Below, piece after piece: positions 24,339-32,077 of a DNA stretch of 64,000 nucleotides. Origin of the DNA: Oleidesulfovibrio sp047973035 (GTDB taxonomy: Bacteria; Desulfobacterota; Desulfovibrionia; Desulfovibrionales; Desulfovibrionaceae). Under the pieces are notes generated by a model. The model ran no database searches. It saw only the letters and a program-made list of their open reading frames with translations, and had not been told where the DNA came from. The position numbers were made by a program, and so were the translations under genes. The stretch's first letter is position 1. Every line of letters begins with the position of its first letter. Location: contig NZ_JBKEBF010000044.1 of assembly GCF_047973035.1 (NCBI RefSeq), positions 37,890 to 101,889 on the forward strand, given 5' to 3'.

Positions 24339-24351
24339 CGTAATCAGCAGG
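24339..24351 (+). repeat. 13-bp tRNA-Thr repeat at the prophage break (right copy)
   Basis: CGTAATCAGCAGG, identical to 3864-3876. The identity stops after 13 bases on both sides. It marks the exact switch from sheath coding sequence to unrelated sequence. Confidence 0.55.
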
Positions 24352-24359
24352 GAGGAGTG

Positions 24360-24635
24360 ATGCACCGTTATTTAGAGTGGCCGGAAAAGCTCTCCGGAGA
24401 ACGCCTTGATTACACCATCGACATGTCTTCCCGCCTGGAAGCAGAGGAATACATCCAAAGCGTGACATGGAAGTGTGGTAGTCCGTTGGTGCTTGAGTCG
24501 CAGCGGCAGGACGTTGCATTGCTTACTGCAGTCTTATCCGGCGGCGAACCCGGGCGCAGGCACGCCGTGGAGGTGCTGGCCACAACCAGCCAGGGGCGAA
24601 TGGTCGGGGAACGGGTAATGTTGTTGGTGGGGTGA
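24360..24635 (+). CDS. Phage fibre-tail-adaptor-like protein
   Basis: 91 residues. The ATG at 24360 has GGAGG four bases upstream; a GTG at 24357 is the alternative. The sequence ERLDYTIDMSSRLEAEEYIQ, then LSGGEPGRRHAVEVLATTSQ and GRMVGERVMLLV, follows the Ig-like pattern I associate with phage fibre-tail adaptor or head-tail proteins. It stands alone on the plus strand just outside the tail module. A degenerate second copy lies 1.3 kb away. Confidence 0.6.
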   Translation: MHRYLEWPEKLSGERLDYTIDMSSRLEAEEYIQSVTWKCGSPLVLESQRQDVALLTAVLSGGEPGRRHAVEVLATTSQGRMVGERVMLLVG

Positions 24636-24668
24636 GTTGGCAGTTTGAACTAAAGTCATCAATATATT

Positions 24669-24698
24669 TGGGGGGAGAAGGTAACTTCTCCCCCCTTT
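24669..24698 (+). terminator. Terminator after the adaptor-like gene
   Basis: An 11-bp perfect stem, GGGGGGAGAAG (24670-24680) with CTTCTCCCCCC (24685-24695), closes a 4-base loop and is followed by TTT. Confidence 0.85.
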
Positions 24699-24703
24699 AA
24701 AAC

Positions 24704-25003
24704 TTAGAAGCAGGCGGACACTTCTTTGCAGGTCGGAATTCGCTGGATTTCAGGTTGTTTCTCTGAACACACTTTTGAAAGGTCATGCTGAGTCTGTAGG
24801 TTAATCCAAAATTCAGAGCTGGTGCCGAAAAACTTAGCAAGTCTAACTGCTGTGTCTACCGTCACACCCCGCTTTTCATTGACGATTTCTGTGATACGGG
24901 AGAGCGGTACCCCAAGGTAGCCGGACAGCTTGCTGGCTGAAAGCTTCATGGGAACCATAAACTCTTCCCGCAATACTTCACCGGGATGTGTTTTAATACG
25001 CAT
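24704..25003 (-). CDS. higA: HigA-family antitoxin
   Basis: 99 residues, starting MRIKTHPGEVLREEFMVPMK. The HTH region (LSASKLSGYLGVPLSRITEI, then NEKRGVTVDTAVRLAKFFGT) ends in the WINLQTQHDL block typical of HigA. It would bind the upstream operator and neutralise HigB. AGGAGA precedes the ATG. The C-terminal ~25 residues after the HigA core include three Cys and look added. Confidence 0.9.
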   Translation of the reverse strand: MRIKTHPGEVLREEFMVPMKLSASKLSGYLGVPLSRITEIVNEKRGVTVDTAVRLAKFFGTSSEFWINLQTQHDLSKVCSEKQPEIQRIPTCKEVSACF

Positions 25004-25175
25004 ATATTTCTCCTATTTCCGCGACGATATGCTCTAGGCTTTCGTTTGCGGGTCATCAGGTCCGTTGTGCCTTATTGACTCTTTTTTATTGTATTATTCT
25101 GTTGTGTTGTAGTCTAAAGGGCTTTTGGACTTTTACTTTTGTAATGCGTTGTTAGGGTGTAACTTCTTCTAAGCA

Positions 25176-25460
25176 TTAATGATAATCAACGATTTCGATT
25201 TCTGTGGCACATTGTTTGGCTTCACCCCAAACAAAGCAAATTCGCCACTGTTGGTTTATCCTGATGCTATGTTGCCCTTGCCTGTCTCCCAGAAGAGCTT
25301 CTAACCTATTTCCGGGGGGCGACTTCAGGTCATCTAGCACCGCAGCTGCCTCAATCATGTCGAGTTTGCGCAAGGCTACTGCGGCAATTGAACTAAAAAA
25401 TCTCGACTTACCCGTCTTGTAGAGTTCTTCTGTTTTTTTACATTTAAAATCTGGCGGCAT
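25176..25460 (-). CDS. higB: HigB-family toxin (RelE/ParE fold)
   Basis: 94 residues from the ATG at 25460, which has GGAGGTGAT directly upstream. The sequence FKCKKTEELYKTGKSRFFSS, AAVALRKLDMIEAAAVLDDL, SPPGNRLEALLGDRQGQHSI and RINQQWRICFVW is that of HigB, a ribosome-dependent mRNA endonuclease. It precedes higA, the normal Hig order. The 172-base gap to higA is much longer than usual and is AT-rich, which could mean an insertion or a separate higA promoter. Confidence 0.9.
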   Translation of the reverse strand: MPPDFKCKKTEELYKTGKSRFFSSIAAVALRKLDMIEAAAVLDDLKSPPGNRLEALLGDRQGQHSIRINQQWRICFVWGEAKQCATEIEIVDYH

Positions 25461-25639
25461 ATCACCTCCGTTACAAGTTGCCAGACTCAACAGTATACCC
25501 TAATCACTGCTGCTAGCTGTATTTCATTAGCTGCTTTGCAGCTAGCTGTTAAACAGGTAGGTGCTTTCGATGGCTTTGTCAACTGGAGTGCAAAAATTAG
25601 TTGCGATAATTATGATTGCTCTTTTTGAGTGAGAGTACC

Positions 25640-25930
25640 TTGGCGGATGGCATGAGAGTTTTCCGGAGAATGTTTTGATTTGTCATCAACGTATTTGCCT
25701 GCTTGAAAGAAGGGGAAAGCATCATAAGCATAACATGGCAGTGCGATAGCCCGGTGGTGCTTGAGTCTCAGCGGCAGGACGGTGTATTGCTTGCCGCAGT
25801 CTTATCCGGCGGCGAACCCAGGCGCAGGCACGCCGTGGAGGTGCTGGACACAACCAGTCAGGGGCGAGTTGTTGGGGAGCGGGTAATGTTGTTGGTGGGG
25901 GGAGTTGTTGACGCCTATTTTCCAGACTGA
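25640..25930 (+). pseudogene. Degenerate second copy of the fibre-adaptor-like gene
   Basis: The last ~170 bases are nearly identical to 24470-24635 (VLESQRQDGVLLAAVLSGGE). The first ~100 bases are recognisable but scrambled by substitutions and small indels, including CTTGAAAGAAGG where the first copy has CTGGAAGCAGAGG. The 3' end runs straight into the first CRISPR repeat. The two copies flank the higBA pair as a direct repeat. Confidence 0.75.
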
Positions 25931-25937
25931 TATTTTC
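25904..25937 (+). repeat. Degenerate first CRISPR repeat fused to phage-like sequence
   Basis: The last 20 bases match the repeat, but the 5' half is replaced by GTTGTTGACGCCTA, which joins seamlessly to the degenerate adaptor gene. No leader sequence is left on this side. TTGACG at 25908-25913 still sits 17 bases before TATTTT, so the embedded promoter may survive. Confidence 0.75.
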
Positions 25938-27343
25938 CCGTACACGCCCGAGGCACCGACTTTATGGGTTGCAGCTTGACTCCGTTTTCCAGACTGATAT
26001 TTTCCTGCCGCAGCTCGTGCTGGTACAGGTAATAGTTGCAGCTTGACTCCGTTTTCCAGACTGATATTTTCTCATAATCTGCTTTCAATAAACGCAAGGC
26101 TGTTGCAGCTTGACTCCGTTTTCCAGACTGATATTTTCAGCGCAGTAAAGGCAGAATAAAAATCCGGAGTTGCAGCTTGACTCCGTTTTCCAGACTGATA
26201 TTTTCTGCCTGCACGCTTGAGAGTTTTGTTCCACGGTTGCAGCTTGACTCCGTTTTCCAGACTGATATTTTCTTTCCTTGCCTACGATTGACGGGACAAA
26301 CGGTTGCAGCTTGACTCCGTTTTCCAGACTGATATTTTCCCGGTAGCCTTGCCGCAGCCCGCGATAAAGGTTGCAGCTTGACTCCGTTTTCCAGACTGAT
26401 ATTTTCGCACCCAGCATGTCTTTGAGCTTGTCCAGGTTGCAGCTTGACTCCGTTTTCCAGACTGATATTTTCATGCCCAGCGGGCGGCCGCCGTCGGCCT
26501 TGGTTGCAGCTTGACTCCGTTTTCCAGACTGATATTTTCACTATGGAGGCAGTTGTCACCGACTACACCGTTGCAGCTTGACTCCGTTGTCCAGACTGAT
26601 ATTTTCCTCAACCATATCATGGCACTCGGCGTAGTAGTTGCAGCTTGACTCCGTTTTCCAGACTGATATTTTCCCAGCGCGCACCTCCCTTCCAATCAAG
26701 ACGGTTGCAGCTTGACTCCGTTTTCCAGACTGATATTTTCTTCCATCGTGGTTACCCGTACATAGCGACAGTTGCAGCTTGACTCCGTTTTCCAGACTGA
26801 TATTTTCTCGCCGGATGGCCAGGAGCTGCCGGAGTACGTTGCAGCTTGACTCCGTTTTCCAGACTGATATTTTCACATGCCCGGCTGATACTGGTATGGT
26901 TGCAGTTGCAGCTTGACTCCGTTTTCCAGACTGATATTTTCCTTTGGCGTGTTTGTGAGGACAAGCTCTCAGTTGCAGCTTGACTCCGTTTTCCAGACTG
27001 ATATTTTCTCGCCCGTCGGCAAGGTCTGAAAAGCATTTGTTGCAGCTTGACTCCGTTTTCCAGACTGATATTTTCAAACAGGGCCACATCGTGAGCAATT
27101 CAGTAGTTGCAGCTTGACTCCGTTTTCCAGACTGATATTTTCGAAAAATGAAGAACATATTATAGCGTTTTGGTTGCAGCTTGACTCCGTTTTCCAGACT
27201 GATATTTTCCAATCAGGTGAAAACTCACCCGTGGTGGAAGTTGCAGCTTGACTCCGTTTTCCAGACTGATATATTCCTGGGTAACAGACTTTGGAGGCTG
27301 TTCGCGGTTGCAGCTTCACTCACTTTTCCAGACTGATATTTTC
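25904..27343 (+). CRISPR. Type II-C CRISPR array, 22 repeats, 21 spacers
   Basis: A 37-bp repeat beginning GTTGCAGCTTGACTCCG and ending CAGACTGATATTTTC recurs with a 67-base period (one interval of 66). Intact copies start at 25968, 26035, 26102 and so on to 27240. Spacers are 30 bases, one of 29 (26407-26435). Variants are 25904-25937 (5' half altered), 26570 (T to G), 27240 (ATATTC end) and 27307 (CTTCACTCAC). Orientation on the plus strand follows from the tracrRNA anti-repeat, the promoter in each repeat and the terminator at 27350. The array is convergent with the cas genes, as in Neisseria II-C loci. Confidence 0.97.
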
Positions 27344-27349
27344 CTGTGC

Positions 27350-27395
27350 GCCCCAACTCCCTAACAGATAAGGAGATTGGGGCATTTCTTTGTTT
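27350..27395 (+). terminator. Terminator of the CRISPR array transcript
   Basis: The arms GCCCCAACTCC (27350-27360) and GGAGATTGGGGC (27372-27383) pair with one bulge and are followed by ATTTCTTTGTTTG. It lies seven bases after the last repeat, supporting plus-strand transcription. Confidence 0.75.
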
Positions 27396-27442
27396 GAAAA
27401 GTGGAGTTGCGAGGGCGGAAGGAAGTGCTCCAGATGCGTTTT

Positions 27443-27745
27443 TTAAAAAAAAGAAAGCTGCTGGTGTGTAACCACAGGTTTGCGTCTTTGGCCGAAAACA
27501 CAGACCATGTTTTCATATTGTTTGTCTGTAATGGTTAAGATGTTTACAAGGCCCGCTTCTGGCACTAGTTGTTCAATTTTTCCTGCTAGGCGGTCCGCTT
27601 TTTCTCGCGTGCCCGCTAGTTTGTAGTACACTGAAAACTGCGCCATCTGGAAGCCATGTTCTAACAGGTTATTACGAAAGCGAGTTGCAGCTTTGCGTTC
27701 TGCCGGTGTGCCTACGGGCAGATCAAACATCACTAACATCCACAT
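27443..27745 (-). CDS. cas2: CRISPR-associated endonuclease Cas2
   Basis: 100 residues beginning MWMLVMFDLPVGTPAERKAA. The first strand ends in the conserved Asp (FDLP), and FQMAQFSVYYKLAG and VNILTITDKQYENM follow. Cas2 dimers bridge Cas1 dimers in spacer integration. The ATG at 27745 has GCGGAG upstream; the longer frame to 27805 overlaps cas1 and is unlikely. It is the last gene of the cas operon. Confidence 0.95.
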   Translation of the reverse strand: MWMLVMFDLPVGTPAERKAATRFRNNLLEHGFQMAQFSVYYKLAGTREKADRLAGKIEQLVPEAGLVNILTITDKQYENMVCVFGQRRKPVVTHQQLSFF

Positions 27746-27759
27746 AATGCGCACTCCGC

Positions 27760-28674
27760 TTAATACGTGACCTCTGGAAGCATTAATTGAGGAAATTTGA
27801 TGCATATTTTTCCTCCCAGATAGGTTTGGGCCAGGCTTTGCGCCATATGGTGTAGTGCCTGGTAAAGGGGAGTTGTTGTTTTTTCAAACAGGACTTCTTG
27901 GATAAGCAAGGCTGCAAGGCTGCGTTTGACTTCAGGCGAAAGGCTTTGAGATGGGGTAGAACGCATGGTAAGCAAGACTAGATGATCTGCTAAAGGGCGA
28001 AGTGGTTCCATGGCGTCATCTGCCAGAGCAAATGCGTTTAACCTGTGCGAGTGGTATACGCTAAGGGCAGGATGAAGACCTGCGCCAAGTAGCGACCTTG
28101 CTACTGCGGTTCGTAATACCGTATATGCGTAGTTGAATAGGATGTTGCAATCTTCACGTTCAGGGTCACGAATAAACGAAGGGCCAATCAGCGCGCGCCA
28201 GTATAGGCGAGCTGATTGGCCTTCTTTATTTGTAGTGTCGCCAGAACGCACGGCTTTGGCGAGCAATTCTATTTTACCAACTGTTGGGCATTGCCGTTGG
28301 TGGTAGCGCAACACTTGTGCCTGGTTGCGTAGTTTTTCTTGAATAATGTTTTTCCATATGCGTTTGCATAGTGGGGCAGCTGCTTTTGCCTGTGCCCGCA
28401 TGCGTTTTCCGGCTTCGAAGTGTACTGCATATGGTGCGGTAATTGATACCGGCATGAACTTGTTATCACAAACAACAATTAACACATTGTGTTGTGCCAG
28501 CGCCGCCATGACAGGACGGGATAGCGTTGTTTGCTTGGCTGTGAGGATTACAGCCTCAACCGTGTCTAAAGGAACACGCCCACATTCATTGCTGCCGTCT
28601 TTGATGACGAGCAGACCTTTGTGAACAGCAATGTGCCTTCCCTCTTGAGTGATTTCCACAATGCTGCCGAACAT
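27760..28674 (-). CDS. cas1: CRISPR-associated integrase Cas1 (type II)
   Basis: 304 residues, starting MFGSIVEITQEGRHIAVHKG. The metal site is recognisable: an Asn-rich helix (DCNILFNYAYTVLRTAVAR), then HPALSVYHSHRLNAFALADD. AGGAGG lies upstream of the ATG, 15 bases after the cas9 stop. With Cas2 it inserts new spacers. Confidence 0.96.
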   Translation of the reverse strand: MFGSIVEITQEGRHIAVHKGLLVIKDGSNECGRVPLDTVEAVILTAKQTTLSRPVMAALAQHNVLIVVCDNKFMPVSITAPYAVHFEAGKRMRAQAKAAAPLCKRIWKNIIQEKLRNQAQVLRYHQRQCPTVGKIELLAKAVRSGDTTNKEGQSARLYWRALIGPSFIRDPEREDCNILFNYAYTVLRTAVARSLLGAGLHPALSVYHSHRLNAFALADDAMEPLRPLADHLVLLTMRSTPSQSLSPEVKRSLAALLIQEVLFEKTTTPLYQALHHMAQSLAQTYLGGKICIKFPQLMLPEVTY

Positions 28675-28689
28675 GAGCTACCTCCTGTG

Positions 28690-31600
28690 TTATGACATCA
28701 ACATTCTCCCGTCTTCTGTGACATGAACTTTTTGCAAATTGTGTTCCTGCATAGTTTTGTTGATAGAAAAAAATTGTCGCTTGCCATCAGTTTGGGTATG
28801 AACTCTTAAATCGATTCTATTGTTGGTCGAACTGAAACCGGCGACTCGCATTAGCTGTAATCTGTTGTTAACCCACAATGTTACCATGTCTTCTTTGAAC
28901 AGACGCATGCAGTGTTTTGCGGCGGGATGAGGCTTGACCTGTTTAAATAAACCATCATCATCATTTTCATAGATTTTAGCGTCCGCGTATGTCGTGTACG
29001 TTGCCTCGTACTTGAACTTACCGGTGAATGTCCGTTTTTTGTCAGTTACCGGCACTTGCCACACATCACAAAAGGCAAGGCTGTCTGTGGCGTAACCTTT
29101 GTACTGGGCAGACCCTATGGGTTTAATGCTTTGATTGGTAACCAATATGCGAACCCTACGCACGAATTGGCGGGTTTTGCCAACTATCACCCCTTCCTGC
29201 ATCAGCTTGCCAAGTTTGGCTTCCCACTTGTTAAGTTTTGCATATTCCGGAGATGATACCGCATCAACAATGGCACATCGCAATTTTTCGTCGCGTATCT
29301 GCCCGAGTTCTTTTTCTTTCAGCCCTGTGATAGCGCGCCTTGTAACCGCATTGTAACCTTCTTTGTGGGCAGGGTCGGTAACGGGGAGTATGCCGTATGC
29401 AGTCTCCTGATATAATTTGCCTTCTCTTTTATGGTCCTGTCGGAAGGATACATTTATTGCATCATATTTAGTGTATAGTTCGCGATTCTTGGCTTGGGCC
29501 AACCAATCCGGCATAGGGACATAAAGTTTGGCCCTGTAATCCTCAACGGCCTTTTGGCTGTCCGCTGTAGCTTTGCCAATCCGCTGCAGCATGCGTCTGC
29601 TGGTTAGCCCGACTACTAATGCATCTACAGCATGGTGCCGGTGGTCGCTTCGCTCATCTTCTGTGCCCTTTTGTTTGGCAAAATTCAGACGCCATTTGCC
29701 TCTGAGCAAAGCTGTAATGCCGCCGTTGACAGGAATAACCCTGCTGGGGCTACCAACAATCGGGACAAGGTAACGTGCTGCTATACGTGCTATGTACTGG
29801 GTGTCTTTTATCTGTCGTGCTAAAAATGCTCCGTCGGCACCTTCCTCCAGATATTGAGCCTTTTCCTCTTTAGTTAGCTGACGCAGTGCTGCTCGTTCAA
29901 AAATGTCCATGGCGTCTTCCTGAAAACGCCATCGTTTGGATTTTTTTAAAAGTTGCGCTCTTTCAATCATGTCTGCATAGGCTTTTGCTCCGTTGCGCAG
30001 CATGAACTCGGCAGGGGTGTTGTTCGCTTTCTCCCTGTTAGTTTGCCTAAATGTAACGGTCTTGTTTGCCATGGTATTGTCATATGTGCGTGAGAAGGGG
30101 AGAATGTGCTCAATTTCCACTTCATCACTCATGCATTGAGCTAGCGAAATAGGTCTGCCGGTATATACATCAAGGCGAACCATACCCGCTGGCCCGCCAT
30201 CATTTTGCGCCTGTGCAAGCTCCTCCCACAGGCGCATTTTAATGAGATCTTCAGCAGAAGGATTGATGATGCCGCAGGCGGTTAGCTCTTTTATCCTGCG
30301 TTCTCTCTCTTTAGTGTGTTTTGTTATTTCACGTTCAATTTCAGCACGTTGTTTTATGCTGTGTTTCAGGTCGCGTGCCAGTTCAATGTGGACTTGGTAT
30401 GGGTTGCCAAACCTTGCGATAAGCGCGTTAACAACTTTGCGCAGTTGGTTTAACGCTACGTGCACAGTGGGGTTAGGTATGCGCCCGTATTCAAGTTCAT
30501 CAACGTTTGCTGTGGGACTCTGGCGTATAGGGGTAGTTGCACCTTCCAGTATTTCGCCATAGTAGGGCAGACTGGGCAGTACTTCTCCTGTCGTGAATCT
30601 GTCAGCGGTATGGGCGCCATAAATTTCCGTTGCGGCTTCCCAATACTGCTTTCCTACAAGTATCAAAGGTAATAATTTTTGCATGGCTTTTTGAGAAAGC
30701 CGAGCAAAAGAAGACGAAAAATGTACATTATACAAGGAGTCCAACAGTGTCTGAGAAAATCCCCAGTGTTGCTTTTGGTTGGCCTGAGTGAAGTCATCAC
30801 GATTTGTTGCATCCAAGATGCACTGCACTACGTTATTTTGCGTGTCTGGAGTCAAAGCGTCCCAGTCTGTCTCTTGGTCGGCAAATAGTTTGCGTAGGCG
30901 GGCGGCAGTTTCGTTCCCTTTTAGTTCGCTTCTACGCTCGCTTTCAAGGTTAAAAAAGGAAGAGCGATCAAGCTTTAACTTTGCGCGGATACTGCTAAAT
31001 TTTATTGAACGCTGAGATTCAAGCAGAGAGCGTAGCGTATCTTTTTGCTGCTGAGTTAGGTCAAAAGACTTGCCACCGCTATTGTATCTGAGATTATTAA
31101 CCTCTTGCACAATTCTAAACAGTTGGCTGATAGGCAGATGGCTACTGGCTCTGGGCGCATCTTCAAACGTGCAACGTCCTGGTATTTGTGGTTTTAGAGG
31201 CCGCTGAAAGGCTAAGGTCGCTTCTAAGGCGTCCCATTGTTCTTCATTTAATAAACTATTTCCTTGAATTTTGCGTATGGTTGCAAATTCATCAAGATAC
31301 ATGGAACGTTTAGGGTAGACTGCCTTTTCTTCGCCGTCGATGTTTACAGTAACAGGTGGAGTGCTGCGGAAGCGAATCGGGAGGCCCATCTTTATCCGCT
31401 GATAAAGAAACTGGCCGAGGGTTATTTGCTGCTCATCAAGGATACCTTGCAGGGTACCCATTGCGAGTTTACGGTCTGTGGTGTCTTTGTCTTCACCATC
31501 TGCTTTTCTATTGGATAAAAAGCCTCTTCGTTTGCATAGGTGAAATAAAGCTCGGCCAAGTTCTTCTGCTGTAACCTTTTCTTTAGCGGCTCTATTTCTG

Positions 31601-31884
31601 GCATTGTAAGGAGAGGTAGATGCATCGACGAGCAGACCAAACTGATGAAGCATCTCGGAAAATTGTCTGATTCTATTTTGCCTGCGGTCGCGGTTGCGCC
31701 GCATGCCACGTGCTGTTCTTCGGGCGACAGCCAGCGACTCGCCACTTTTGGGCTCACGCCCATCTGGGAAAATGCGTACTCCCCAATCCAATAAGCCTGT
31801 CGGTTCAAATGTTTCATCCAGAGTTAACGCTGCCCAGCCTAACGAATTTGTTCCTAAGTCAATACCCAATCTCCAAACTGCCAC
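28690..31884 (-). CDS. cas9: CRISPR-associated endonuclease Cas9 (type II-C)
   Basis: 1064 residues, the compact II-C size, from a GTG at 31884 with GGAGG six bases upstream. RuvC-I is WRLGIDLGTNSLGWA (catalytic Asp9). The Arg-rich bridge helix is ARGMRRNRDRRQNRIRQF. RuvC-II is HIELARDLKHS (Glu near 498). The HNH is EVEIEHILPFSRTYDN (His near 590), with NKTVTFRQTNREKAN. RuvC-III is DHRHHAVDALVVGL (near 745). The last ~250 residues form the PAM-interacting region. No csn2 or cas4 is present, so the system is II-C. The longer frame to 31995 has no suitable start. All catalytic residues look intact. Confidence 0.97.
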   Translation of the reverse strand: MAVWRLGIDLGTNSLGWAALTLDETFEPTGLLDWGVRIFPDGREPKSGESLAVARRTARGMRRNRDRRQNRIRQFSEMLHQFGLLVDASTSPYNARNRAAKEKVTAEELGRALFHLCKRRGFLSNRKADGEDKDTTDRKLAMGTLQGILDEQQITLGQFLYQRIKMGLPIRFRSTPPVTVNIDGEEKAVYPKRSMYLDEFATIRKIQGNSLLNEEQWDALEATLAFQRPLKPQIPGRCTFEDAPRASSHLPISQLFRIVQEVNNLRYNSGGKSFDLTQQQKDTLRSLLESQRSIKFSSIRAKLKLDRSSFFNLESERRSELKGNETAARLRKLFADQETDWDALTPDTQNNVVQCILDATNRDDFTQANQKQHWGFSQTLLDSLYNVHFSSSFARLSQKAMQKLLPLILVGKQYWEAATEIYGAHTADRFTTGEVLPSLPYYGEILEGATTPIRQSPTANVDELEYGRIPNPTVHVALNQLRKVVNALIARFGNPYQVHIELARDLKHSIKQRAEIEREITKHTKERERRIKELTACGIINPSAEDLIKMRLWEELAQAQNDGGPAGMVRLDVYTGRPISLAQCMSDEVEIEHILPFSRTYDNTMANKTVTFRQTNREKANNTPAEFMLRNGAKAYADMIERAQLLKKSKRWRFQEDAMDIFERAALRQLTKEEKAQYLEEGADGAFLARQIKDTQYIARIAARYLVPIVGSPSRVIPVNGGITALLRGKWRLNFAKQKGTEDERSDHRHHAVDALVVGLTSRRMLQRIGKATADSQKAVEDYRAKLYVPMPDWLAQAKNRELYTKYDAINVSFRQDHKREGKLYQETAYGILPVTDPAHKEGYNAVTRRAITGLKEKELGQIRDEKLRCAIVDAVSSPEYAKLNKWEAKLGKLMQEGVIVGKTRQFVRRVRILVTNQSIKPIGSAQYKGYATDSLAFCDVWQVPVTDKKRTFTGKFKYEATYTTYADAKIYENDDDGLFKQVKPHPAAKHCMRLFKEDMVTLWVNNRLQLMRVAGFSSTNNRIDLRVHTQTDGKRQFFSINKTMQEHNLQKVHVTEDGRMLMS

Positions 31885-31900
31885 GGTGAGCCTCCAACGG

Positions 31901-31912
31901 TATAACGTTATA
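31901..31912. promoter_or_regulatory. Palindrome between cas9 and tracrRNA
   Basis: TATAACGTTATA, a perfect 12-bp palindrome, lies between the cas9 ribosome binding site and the tracrRNA -35. It could supply the cas9 -10 element (TATAAC on the minus strand) or an operator affecting both divergent promoters. Confidence 0.4.
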
Positions 31913-31918
31913 AAGAGC

Positions 31919-31947
31919 TTGACTCTTTCAAGGTCTGTTTGTAATTG
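31919..31947 (+). promoter_or_regulatory. tracrRNA promoter
   Basis: TTGACT (31919-31924), a 17-base spacer, then TAATTG (31942-31947). The anti-repeat begins about seven bases downstream. The -35 block AGCTTGACTC is identical to bases within the CRISPR repeat, suggesting descent from a repeat copy. Confidence 0.7.
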
Positions 31948-31953
31948 TTTTCC

Positions 31954-32032
31954 ATCTGGAAAATGGTGTCTTGCTGTTAACAAGTTGCAAAACACCAGAT
32001 GCGGGTGGGAAGTACGCTTCCCACCCGTTTTT
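31954..32032 (+). ncRNA. tracrRNA
   Basis: The anti-repeat begins TCTGGAAAATGGTGTC at 31955 and runs to about 31981. It is complementary to most of the first 27 bases of the CRISPR repeat, with a short internal bulge. The segment to ~32001 follows, then a terminator hairpin, CGGGTGGGAAG (32002-32012) with CTTCCCACCCG (32017-32027), and five T. Length is about 79 bases, suitable for II-C. It is divergent from cas9 and about 70 bases from its start. Confidence 0.9.
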
Positions 32033-32077
32033 GTTCGTGTTGATCAGGGTGCGGACGTATCGGTGCACCACTGCTGG

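Noticed and set aside
25004..25175. Possible integron attC-like site between higB and higA (GTTAGGGTGTAAC region)
   Set aside because: The core does not fit the GTTRRRY consensus and there is no integrase or second site.
26085..27319. Several minus-strand frames with repeated ENISLENGVKLQ peptides
   Set aside because: They are translations of CRISPR repeats, whose spacing keeps frames open.
25904..27343. Reading the CRISPR array as transcribed on the minus strand with a leader beside cas2
   Set aside because: The tracrRNA anti-repeat, the promoter inside each repeat and the terminator at 27350 all indicate plus-strand transcription.
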